A stretch of DNA of 20,384 bases, from NCBI GenBank assembly GCA_036274635.1, contig DASUFI010000328.1, forward strand, positions 1 through 20,384, in the 5' to 3' direction. This DNA is from DASUFI01 sp036274635 (GTDB taxonomy: Bacteria > Planctomycetota > B15-G4). The position numbers and the translations under genes are program-made. The notes beneath the pieces were generated by a model, which worked only from the letters and a program-made list of their open reading frames with translations, searched no databases and had not been told where the DNA came from. Positions 7,426 to 14,118 of this stretch are shown here, one piece after another (the stretch's first letter is position 1; every line of letters starts with the position of its first letter).

Positions 7426-8922
7426 TCAACCCTCTCCGTAAAGTCCGTCGACCGCAGCGCGGAAGCGTACGCCCGCCTCGCGGTAGAACTCGGCACGCGC
7501 CGTGTCCGGTTGCGCCGCCTCGCCCGCCATCGTGATGAACGGCTGCGCCACCTCGTCGCACGACACCTTCTCTCCCGCCAGCCGCCGCGCCGTCCAGCCG
7601 GCCTGGATGGCCGCGCCCAGCGCGCCCGACTCGGCCTCGGCCAGCCGCACGACGGGCACGCCGAAGACGTCGGCCAGGATCTGCTGCCAGAGGCGGTTGT
7701 GCGCGCCGCCACCCACGAGGCGCACCGTCTCCATCCGCAGCCCGAGGGCCGCGAGGCGCTGCAGGCCCCAGCCGAGGTTGAGCGCGACGCCCTCGAGAGC
7801 CGCGCGGAACAACCGGCCCGGCCGCAGCGCGCCGCCGCGCAGGCCAAGCAGGGTGCTCGTGGCGTCCGGCAGGTCCGGCACGCGCTCCCCTTGCAGGAAG
7901 GGCAGCCAGAGCAGCCCGCCGGCGCCCGGCGGCTCCTGCTCGGCGGCGCGCGTCAGCTCGTCGAGGCTGAGGTCGGGGAAGGCCGCGTGAACCTCCTCGG
8001 TCACGTTGGTGCAGTTCATCACGCACAGCAGCGGAAGCCAGCCGCCTGTGCTGTCGCAGAAGGGCGCGATGAGGCCCTCGGGGTCGACGACCGGACGATC
8101 GGCGTAGGCGAACACCGTGCCCGACGTGCCGAGGCTGCACGTCACCACGCCCGCACGCGTGGCGCCGCTGCCGATGGCCGAGCACATGTTGTCGCCGCCG
8201 CCGGCCGCCACGGGCAGACCCTCCCTCAGGCCGAGCAGAGCCGCGCCGGACGGTGAGAGTCGCCCGGCGGGCTCCCCGGCCGCGAGCAGCGGTGGGACGA
8301 GCTCGCGCAGCCGCGGATCAATCCATGCCATCACCTCCTCGTCGAACGCCCTCTTCACCGGGTCGAAGAACCCGGTGCCCGATGCGTCGCCCGCCTCCAT
8401 GACGGGCCGCCCGGTGAGGCGCTCATTGAGGAAGTCGTGCGGCAGCAGCACGTGTTTCACGCGTCGCCAGTTTTCTTCCTCGTGGCGCTTGAGCCAGAGG
8501 ATCTTGCTGGCGGTGAAGCCGACGGGGATGCGCCGGCCGAGCGCTGCCGAGAGCTCGTCGGCCTGGGGGGTGGTCGAGGTGTCGTTCCACAGCTTGGCCG
8601 GGCGAATGACGCGGCGCTGCTCGTCGAGGACCACGAGGCCGTGCTGCTGGCCGGAGATGCCCACGCCGCCGACGCGCGCGGCGGCGCCGGGGCCGGCGGC
8701 GGCGAGCAGCTGCGCGGCGACATCGCGCACGGCGGCCAGCCACGTGTCGGGGTGCTGCTCGGAGGCGCCGGGAGGGAGGCCCTCGATGACGCCGTAGCGC
8801 GCGGCGCCGCGGGCGACGACGCGGCGCGAATCGGCGTCGAGGAGCAGCCCCTTGGTGCCTTGAGTGCCGACGTCGAGTCCGAGGACAAGCGATCCCGACG
8901 ATTCGGCGCGCGTCGTGGTCAC
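7426..8922 (-). CDS. xylB: Xylulokinase
   Basis: A 498-residue FGGY-family kinase that phosphorylates D-xylulose to D-xylulose 5-phosphate with ATP. The N-terminal ATP-binding motif is GLDVGTQGTKG (15-25). Next are the xylulokinase-type GISGQQHG (88-95) and LWND (111-114), the GGGDN motif carrying the likely catalytic base D244, then CSLGTSGTV (262-270) and the C-terminal nucleotide motif VGGGAHNRLWQQ. The length agrees with XylB. I choose the GTG at 8922: it gives the normal N-terminus and overlaps the stop of the upstream hydrolase gene as GTGA, whereas the upstream extension to 9111 is Arg-rich shadow sequence. The gene is translationally linked to the hydrolase before it and recQ after it. 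Its partner xylA lies 3.9 kb upstream in the same block. Confidence 0.95.
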   Translation of the reverse strand: MTTTRAESSGSLVLGLDVGTQGTKGLLLDADSRRVVARGAARYGVIEGLPPGASEQHPDTWLAAVRDVAAQLLAAAGPGAAARVGGVGISGQQHGLVVLDEQRRVIRPAKLWNDTSTTPQADELSAALGRRIPVGFTASKILWLKRHEEENWRRVKHVLLPHDFLNERLTGRPVMEAGDASGTGFFDPVKRAFDEEVMAWIDPRLRELVPPLLAAGEPAGRLSPSGAALLGLREGLPVAAGGGDNMCSAIGSGATRAGVVTCSLGTSGTVFAYADRPVVDPEGLIAPFCDSTGGWLPLLCVMNCTNVTEEVHAAFPDLSLDELTRAAEQEPPGAGGLLWLPFLQGERVPDLPDATSTLLGLRGGALRPGRLFRAALEGVALNLGWGLQRLAALGLRMETVRLVGGGAHNRLWQQILADVFGVPVVRLAEAESGALGAAIQAGWTARRLAGEKVSCDEVAQPFITMAGEAAQPDTARAEFYREAGVRFRAAVDGLYGEG

Positions 8923-10616
8923 GGCGCTGCCACCGGCGGCGGCACCACCCGCCAGCCGCCCGCTTCGAGTACCTCGACGTGCAGCGTGCCGGCCGCATCG
9001 AGGCTCACGCGATCGGGAACGCCGCCCGCCTTGAACACGAGGCGCTGCAGGCGCCGCGCGCCATCGCCTGCAAGAGTGCCGCCGTATGCGGGCCAGTCCA
9101 GCTTGATCCATCCGGCGAGGGCGGTCGTCGTGTCGACGGGCCGGGTGATATGGAACTCTCCGCTGATCGACATGGAGTAGCCCACGCCGGAGAGGTGCTG
9201 GTCCTGCATCGCGAGGGCGCGCGACAGGGTCTCGACGAGCGCGCCTGACGTCGCTCCCACCAGTTCCGGGAAGCAGCCGCGCAGTCTTCGGATCTCGTCC
9301 GGACTGAATCGACCCGCCGGATCATCGAGATCAGCCAGGCGCGCCAGGCCACAGGGATCGAGGCGCCCGCGCGCCGCCGGGGGAAGCCACGACAGCTGCT
9401 CGAGGAACTCGCGCCGCTCGGGATAGCCCTGGTCCAAGGCGGCTAAGGCGCAGGCGGCGCCCGGCCAGGCGAGCGGGAGCACGTCCTCCACGGCTTCGAG
9501 CCGCGCATGCCCCGGCTGTCCGACGTCGAAGTCGCCAGCCCGGGGGTCGGCGTAGGAATCGCATGCAGCACGCCAGGCGAGCCGGTCCGCCTCGACGCGC
9601 TGTGCGGGCGACTGCACCAGCGGCAGGCGCCCGAGGAACCAGCCTTCGACGGCAAGCACGTCGCGCGCGGCGAGCGACAGCGCCACGTGGTCCGCGTGCC
9701 GCACGACGAAGACTCCGCGCGCCGCGTCCGTCGCCGCGAGCAGCTGCGCGCGTTCGTCGTGCCGCAGGAACTCGTCGCGTTCGGGCACCACCACGAGCAG
9801 GGGTGCCTGCAGCCGGCGCAGCTCGGCGAGCAAATCCGCCTCGATCGGCGTGCGCAGCAGCCAGCCGACCAGGGCGACCTCGAGTCCGCGTCCCATCGCC
9901 TGCGCGCCGTTGCGCGTGATGGTTTCGGCGCGCACGGGCGCGACGAGGATGACGCCGCCGGGCCGCGCGCCATCCTGCAGCAGTGCGGCAACTACCAGCG
10001 CACCGACCGACGTGCCCCGCAACACGATGCGCGAGGCGTCGCCACCGGCGCGCCGCAGCGCCTCGTCCCAGACCGCGTGAGCATCGCGGCGCAGGTTGTC
10101 GGTCGAGCGTTCGCCGCTCGAGGCGCCGACGCCCGCGTAGTCCATGCACAGCGATGCGAAACCGAGCAGCGGCAGCAGCGCGTACCGACGGCGGGCGGCG
10201 CAGAAATCGTGGTCGAGCGGCTCGAGTGGTGCGCCCTCGGCGCGGCACTCGGCGTGCGCCGGCTCGTCGGCCGTCGCCGTGCCAATCGTGGCCGTGAATC
10301 CGAGGTCCAAGGCTCCCGTGTCGATGGTGCCGCTGGATTCGAGGAAGTCCACGATGATCGGCGCCGGACCGGGGCCGATGGCCGGCACCCACACGCCGCG
10401 CAGTGTCTCGTCCGGGCTGACCGGCAGCTCGACCAGTTCCGTGCCGGATGGAAACCGGGAGAGGTCGATCGGGACGCGAGCCGTTGGCAGGAGCAGGGGT
10501 GGGGCGATGCATCCGCCCGAAGCCGCGACGATACCGGCCACCGCAATCAGGCCCACGGCCGTCCAGCGCGCACCGCGCCGCAGCCGTGTCACGATACGCG
10601 CCGCCCGCTGACTCAC
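8919..10616 (-). CDS. Alpha/beta-hydrolase lipoprotein with an extra C-terminal region
   Basis: A 565-residue envelope protein. The signal (19-35) ends in a lipobox-like ASGGC, so C36 is probably lipidated. The body is an alpha/beta hydrolase: strand PIIVDF at 86-91, nucleophile elbow LRGTSVGALV (nucleophile S203), an acid in VPERDEF (D281) and a histidine in RHADHVAL (H310) complete a plausible catalytic triad. An insertion of about 50 residues (97-147) precedes the MDYAGVGASSG segment. The last 230 residues (about 335-565) belong to no family I recognise and look globular. Relatives with this fold are mostly esterases or peptidases; the substrate is unknown. The start is GTG, one base after the stop of the aminotransferase-like gene, and the end overlaps the xylB start by four bases, so it is embedded in the operon. 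Confidence 0.8.
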   Translation of the reverse strand: MSQRAARIVTRLRRGARWTAVGLIAVAGIVAASGGCIAPPLLLPTARVPIDLSRFPSGTELVELPVSPDETLRGVWVPAIGPGPAPIIVDFLESSGTIDTGALDLGFTATIGTATADEPAHAECRAEGAPLEPLDHDFCAARRRYALLPLLGFASLCMDYAGVGASSGERSTDNLRRDAHAVWDEALRRAGGDASRIVLRGTSVGALVVAALLQDGARPGGVILVAPVRAETITRNGAQAMGRGLEVALVGWLLRTPIEADLLAELRRLQAPLLVVVPERDEFLRHDERAQLLAATDAARGVFVVRHADHVALSLAARDVLAVEGWFLGRLPLVQSPAQRVEADRLAWRAACDSYADPRAGDFDVGQPGHARLEAVEDVLPLAWPGAACALAALDQGYPERREFLEQLSWLPPAARGRLDPCGLARLADLDDPAGRFSPDEIRRLRGCFPELVGATSGALVETLSRALAMQDQHLSGVGYSMSISGEFHITRPVDTTTALAGWIKLDWPAYGGTLAGDGARRLQRLVFKAGGVPDRVSLDAAGTLHVEVLEAGGWRVVPPPVAAP

Positions 10617-10617
10617 C

Positions 10618-11538
10618 TCATGTCCCCGGAAACGCCTCGCCTTCGCGCTTCACCAGCTCCGCGAACGTCCCCTGCAGCCGCCGCGTCAGCGGCCCTGGCC
10701 CGTCGCCCGCACCCACCGCGCGCCCGTCGATGCGCACGACGTGCGCCAACTCCCCCATCGTACCCGTCGCGAACACCTCGTCGGCCGTCATCAGCTCCAC
10801 GAGCGTGACCGCGCGCTCGTGCGCCGCGATCCCGGCGCGGCGCGCGAGGCCCAGCACCGTCGCACGCGTGATGCCCGGCAGGCACGCGCCGGTGGCCGGC
10901 GTGTGCAGCTCGCCGCGCGCGACGTGGAAGAGGTTGCAGGCGTTGGTCTCGGCCACGCAGCCGGCGAGGTCCAGCATGATCGCGTCGTCGGCGCCGGCGG
11001 CGTCGGCCTCGATCTTGGCCAGGATGTTGTTGAGCAGGTTGTTGTGATGGATGCGCGAGTCGAGGCACTGCGGAGGGTTGCGGCGCCAGCTCGACGTGAC
11101 GAGCGTCAGGCCGCGGCCGCCGAAGACGGGCGGCTTCCACTCGGGCAGGACGATCAGCGTGCACGGCCCGCGGTTCCAGCGCGGGCTCATGCCGGAAGTC
11201 ACCTTCTCCCCGCGCGTGAGCGTGAGCCGCACGTGGACGCCGTCGCGCATGCCGTTGGCGCGCAGGCACTCGAAGAGCGCGTCGCGCACGGCGTCGCGCG
11301 TCGGCAGGCGCTCGAAGGCCAGCGCGTGCGCCGACGCGAAGAGCCGATCGAGGTGCGCGCCGAGCCGGAACACCTTGCCGTCGTAGACCCGCAGGCCCTC
11401 CCAGCACGCGTCGCCTCCCTGCACGACGCTGTCGAAGACGGACACCTTCGCCTCCGCGCGCGGCAGCAGGCGGCCGCCGACGTGCACGAGGATCGACGCG
11501 TTGCGTGGGTCCGGCAGCGTGGCGGCGTCGAGGCTCAT
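10618..11538 (-). CDS. Branched-chain aminotransferase-like (class IV PLP fold) protein lacking the Schiff-base lysine
   Basis: A 306-residue protein with the complete class IV aminotransferase fold. Recognisable motifs are FDSVVQGGDACWEGLR (35-50), HLDRLFASA (62-70, R65 being the usual phosphate contact), CVAETNACNLF (194-204, E197 the usual pyridine-nitrogen partner), LPGITR (220-225) and ATGTMGEL (257-264). In canonical members the helix before reads I-K-S-L-N-Y-L-N-N-I-L-A-K-I-E-A and its first lysine binds PLP. Here it is IHHNNLLNNILAKIEA, so histidine H164 (bases 11047-11049) replaces that lysine. Ordinary transamination is therefore doubtful; PLP binding without an internal aldimine, another chemistry, or a non-enzymatic role are possible. 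The ATG overlaps the sulfotransferase-like stop as ATGA, and the hydrolase gene begins one base after its stop. The fold assignment is secure, the function is not. Confidence 0.85.
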   Translation of the reverse strand: MSLDAATLPDPRNASILVHVGGRLLPRAEAKVSVFDSVVQGGDACWEGLRVYDGKVFRLGAHLDRLFASAHALAFERLPTRDAVRDALFECLRANGMRDGVHVRLTLTRGEKVTSGMSPRWNRGPCTLIVLPEWKPPVFGGRGLTLVTSSWRRNPPQCLDSRIHHNNLLNNILAKIEADAAGADDAIMLDLAGCVAETNACNLFHVARGELHTPATGACLPGITRATVLGLARRAGIAAHERAVTLVELMTADEVFATGTMGELAHVVRIDGRAVGAGDGPGPLTRRLQGTFAELVKREGEAFPGT

Positions 11539-12296
11539 CGGTCGCTGCGCTCCGCCGCCGGCCGAGCCCGCAGCGCGCGCGCGGCGACGTGGGCGTAGGG
11601 CTTCAGGCACTGCTCGAGCAGCGGCTGCAGGCGCGCCGGGAAAGGGGCCGTCTTGGGACGGTGGGGCTCGAAGCCGGTGCTCTGGTGCACGGCCTGGTAC
11701 CAGTGCCTCGCCCACACGCCGTCCTCGGGCCGCGGGCCCGCGCGCCAGTGCAGCATGGCCGGCTCGAAGGGCAGCTTCAGCCGCGCGCAGAGCTGCGTCA
11801 GCACGCCCTCGGGATCGAGCAGCAGCTGGCGCGCGTCCAGCACGGGCGGGTCCTGCCCGGCGCGGCGCAGCTCGTCGAGCAGCGCGGCCTGCGCCGCGTA
11901 GCCGGTGTCGCGCATCACGGGCTGCGGAATCTGCACCGCGAGCGACGGCAGCATCTCCAGCGGGTCGCGCGTGAGCAGGACGTTGACGCCGCGCCGCAGG
12001 AAGGCGCGGTCGACGTCCACGAGGTGGTGCGTCATCTGCTTGAAGAAGACGACGGGCTTGTCCCACGCGCCGAGGATGCGGTTCTTCACGACGAGCTTGC
12101 CGTCCGTCTCCTGCGCGGCCAGCACCTCGTCGCGGCCGGGATGCTGCGCGCCGGAGACGCGCAGGTAGTGCGCGTAGAGCGGCTCGTCCACGACCTGCGT
12201 GTCGGAGCGCTGCGCGAAGGAGTACATCAGCGCGGTGGAGACGTTGCGCGGGCCGGACCAGAGGTGAATGAGCTGCGTCGCCATCCGGGCGGACAT
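11535..12296 (-). CDS. Sulfotransferase-like P-loop protein
   Basis: A 253-residue cytoplasmic protein of the sulfotransferase superfamily. Near the N-terminus LIHLWSGPRNVSTALMYSF (9-27) matches the phosphosulfate loop that holds PAPS in these enzymes, followed by VVDEPLY (35-41). VLLTRDPLEMLPSLA (106-120) matches the second, 3'-phosphate-binding motif. A late conserved-looking stretch is WRAGPRPEDGVW (184-195). Sulfuryl transfer from PAPS to a small-molecule hydroxyl or amine is therefore possible but not shown. An alternative start is the ATG at 12284 (residue 5); neither has a clear ribosome binding site. It begins 33 bases after the small membrane protein gene and ends within the start codon of the aminotransferase-like gene (ATGA). 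From memory, plant aminotransferase-like fusion proteins join these same two domains in this order, which supports a shared function. Confidence 0.8.
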   Translation of the reverse strand: MSARMATQLIHLWSGPRNVSTALMYSFAQRSDTQVVDEPLYAHYLRVSGAQHPGRDEVLAAQETDGKLVVKNRILGAWDKPVVFFKQMTHHLVDVDRAFLRRGVNVLLTRDPLEMLPSLAVQIPQPVMRDTGYAAQAALLDELRRAGQDPPVLDARQLLLDPEGVLTQLCARLKLPFEPAMLHWRAGPRPEDGVWARHWYQAVHQSTGFEPHRPKTAPFPARLQPLLEQCLKPYAHVAARALRARPAAERSDR

Positions 12297-12329
12297 CGTA
12301 GGCGACGCGCGCGGCGGGGACGAGGCGCC

Positions 12330-12719
12330 CTACTCCAGCGCGTGGAGGTAGGACACGAGGCCGGAGACGCACCAGCCGGCGAGACCGAGGATCCAGCCGG
12401 CGAGTCGCAGGCGGCCGCCCCCCGCGGCGGGGAGCAGCCACTGGGTCGAGAAGGCCAGCGACAGTGCCCCGAGGCCCCACGGGAGGATCAGGAAGCCGAA
12501 CTCCAGGCAGCAGCTTTGAAAGTCGCGCGCGACGGGCCCGGCCATCGGGCCGAGAACGATGCCGAGCGCGACGAGGGGACGTTTCGTGACGAGCAGGGTG
12601 AGCAGGACGAAGGGCAACGCGGTGAACAGAGCGGACCAGGCGTGTCGGCGGGTGAAGCGGCCGGTCGGGCGGGCACTCCCGTCGACTCCGCCGACGGCAC
12701 CGTCGCTGCGCTCAGCCAT
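12330..12719 (-). CDS. Small multi-pass membrane protein, unknown function
   Basis: A 129-residue hydrophobic protein that I do not recognise. A charged N-terminus (1-26) is followed by three or four membrane segments at about 27-44 (WSALFTALPFVLLTLLVT), 47-63, 73-92 and 105-126. Two adjacent cysteines (C70, C71) and a Pro in the third segment are the only other features. The start ATG lies inside the end of the upstream microprotein gene (ATGGCTGA overlap), so translation is coupled. The stop is 33 bases before the sulfotransferase-like gene. Its residues 19-30 (TGRFTRRHAWSA) resemble residues 9-20 of the microprotein just before it, so the two may be related or work together. Confidence 0.7.
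   Translation of the reverse strand: MAERSDGAVGGVDGSARPTGRFTRRHAWSALFTALPFVLLTLLVTKRPLVALGIVLGPMAGPVARDFQSCCLEFGFLILPWGLGALSLAFSTQWLLPAAGGGRLRLAGWILGLAGWCVSGLVSYLHALE
12712..12719 (-). other. Start/stop overlap ATGGCTGA (microprotein end and membrane protein start)
   Basis: The ATG of the 129-residue membrane protein (12717-12719) and the TGA of the 40-residue ORF (12712-12714) share eight bases in different frames. Neither gene has a good ribosome binding site, so termination-reinitiation is the likely way the second gene is translated. Confidence 0.55.
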
Positions 12720-12834
12720 GGCTGTTCAGGACGAGCAAGGCCGAGCTGCCGGAAGCCACGAGGCCGAGTGCGACGGCGCTCCAGAGATGCGGGCGTCCGA
12801 AGGGCCGCGTCCCGGAGCCACCGATCGCTGTCAC
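12712..12834 (-). CDS. 40-residue membrane microprotein between xylA and a small membrane protein
   Basis: The gap between xylA and the 129-residue membrane protein holds a complete frame of 40 codons. It begins with GTG at 12834, overlapping the xylA stop as GTGA, and its TGA at 12712-12714 lies inside the start of the next gene. The peptide has a short polar end (VTAIGGSGTRPFGRP) and one hydrophobic segment at about 17-36 (LWSAVALGLVASGSSALLVL), as in single-pass small membrane proteins. Residues 9-20 (TRPFGRPHLWSA) match residues 19-30 of the next protein (TGRFTRRHAWSA) at T, F, R, H, W, S and A. The exact fit at both ends and this match make it likely to be a gene, although GC-rich DNA readily holds open frames. 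It is too short for most gene callers. Function unknown. Confidence 0.55.
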   Translation of the reverse strand: MTAIGGSGTRPFGRPHLWSAVALGLVASGSSALLVLNSHG

Positions 12835-14048
12835 CCGCGGACGCCCATCAGGTGCTCCATCATCACCTGATCCAGCCGCTCGTAGCGCAGCCCGCGCGCC
12901 CCGAGCTCCTCCGGATCGAGCTCCATCGCCCGCAGCTTCGCGGCCTTGCCGCGCGAGTAGCTGCCCAACACCGCTTCGATGCGGCGCTTCTCGTTCGTCC
13001 CGACGCCCTCGCTCTCCGCGAGCAGCGCCTTCACTTCCGGATCCGCATCGAACGCCCGCGCCTTGCTCGACAGGATCTTGTACGTCCGCATGCAGCCCCG
13101 CGCGAACTCCCACACGCCCTCCACGTCCTCGGTCCGATACGCATGCGCATCGAAGTGCAGCGGCCCGGCGTACTTCCCGCCGCCCGCCGTGCCCTCCAGC
13201 ATCCGCACCGCGAGGAACGCCCCTTTCAGGTCCTCGCTCCCGAAGCGCAGGTCCTGGTCGTATCGCCCGATCTTCTGCGCATTCAGGTCCACGTGGAACA
13301 GCTTCCCGCAGTCCATCGCCTGGGCGAGAGCGTGCACGAAGGGCAGCCCGCTCATCACCTCGTGCGCGACCTCCGGGTTCACGCCGACGCGCGCCGGATC
13401 GTCGAGCGTCGAGATGAAGTGCAGCATGTGCCCGGTCGTGGGCAGGTAGATGTCCGCGCGCGGCTCGTTGGGCTTGGCCTCGAGCGCGAAGCGGGTCGGG
13501 TACTTCTGGTCGCGCACGTAGCCGCAGAGGAAGTCCAGCGCGTCGCGCATCCGTGCGAGCGCCGTGCGCGGGTCGCGGCAGGCGTCGGCCTCGGTGCCCT
13601 CGCGGCCGCCCCAGAAGACGTGGATCTTCGCGCCCAGCTCGACGCCGAGGTCGATCGCGTCCATGGTCTTGCGCAGCGCGAAGGCGCGCACGCGCGGGTC
13701 GTTGGCGGTGAAGGCACCGTCCTTGAAGACCGCGTGGCTGAAGAGGTTGGTCGTGGCCATGGGCACGCGCAGGCCGTGCTCGCGCAGCGCCGCCTTGAAC
13801 TCGCGCACGATGCGGTCGCGCGTGGCGGCGGACGAGGCGAAGGGCACGAGGTCGTCGTCGTGGAGGTTGACGCCCATGGCGCCGACGCGCGCGAGGCCGG
13901 CGACGAGGTCGCAGGGGTCCTGCACGGGCCGCACCGGGCCGCCGAAGGGGTCGCGGCCGGGGTTGCCCACCGTCCACAGGCCGAAGGTGAAGCGGTCGGC
14001 GGGCGTGGGATCGAAGGCGTCGGCCCGTGCGCGGCGGGAGCGGCTCAT
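12831..14048 (-). CDS. xylA: Xylose isomerase (short, Streptomyces-like class)
   Basis: A 405-residue TIM-barrel enzyme converting D-xylose to D-xylulose with two divalent metals. The start of the conserved body, RFTFGLWTVGNPGRDPFGG (19-37), is that of the short class of xylose isomerases. Active-site residues can be placed by comparison with the Streptomyces enzymes: H63 and D66 (NLHDDDL), W146 (WGGREG), E190 and K192 (ALEAKPNEPR), E226 and H229 (NPEVAHE), D254, D264 and D266 (HVDLN...YDQDLRFG) and D300 (HFDAHAYRTED). One difference stands out: the usual HFDFKPPRTED is HFDAHAYRTED, so the lysine two residues after D300 is a histidine. I recall the same variant in planctomycete sequences. The stop overlaps the GTG start of the microprotein. 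The coiled-coil lipoprotein gene ends 70 bases upstream. Confidence 0.93.
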   Translation of the reverse strand: MSRSRRARADAFDPTPADRFTFGLWTVGNPGRDPFGGPVRPVQDPCDLVAGLARVGAMGVNLHDDDLVPFASSAATRDRIVREFKAALREHGLRVPMATTNLFSHAVFKDGAFTANDPRVRAFALRKTMDAIDLGVELGAKIHVFWGGREGTEADACRDPRTALARMRDALDFLCGYVRDQKYPTRFALEAKPNEPRADIYLPTTGHMLHFISTLDDPARVGVNPEVAHEVMSGLPFVHALAQAMDCGKLFHVDLNAQKIGRYDQDLRFGSEDLKGAFLAVRMLEGTAGGGKYAGPLHFDAHAYRTEDVEGVWEFARGCMRTYKILSSKARAFDADPEVKALLAESEGVGTNEKRRIEAVLGSYSRGKAAKLRAMELDPEELGARGLRYERLDQVMMEHLMGVRG

Positions 14049-14118
14049 GCGCGCGAGGCTAGCAGCCGGGGCGCCGCGCGGACCAGTGCGGCAGCCACGC
14101 GAGGCGCGGCCGGCTCGC

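Noticed and set aside
7421..8185. Upstream extension of recQ in the same frame
   Set aside because: The added residues are Arg/Ala-rich shadow of xylB; the ATG at 7420 with a ribosome binding site gives the normal RecQ start.
8923..9111. Upstream extension of xylB
   Set aside because: It overlaps the hydrolase lipoprotein end and encodes Arg-rich sequence; the GTGA overlap start gives the expected kinase N-terminus.
11539..12480. In-frame extension of the aminotransferase-like gene, which could be read as a natural fusion with the sulfotransferase
   Set aside because: The extension is not in the sulfotransferase frame; that protein is encoded in a different frame and ends in its own TGA.
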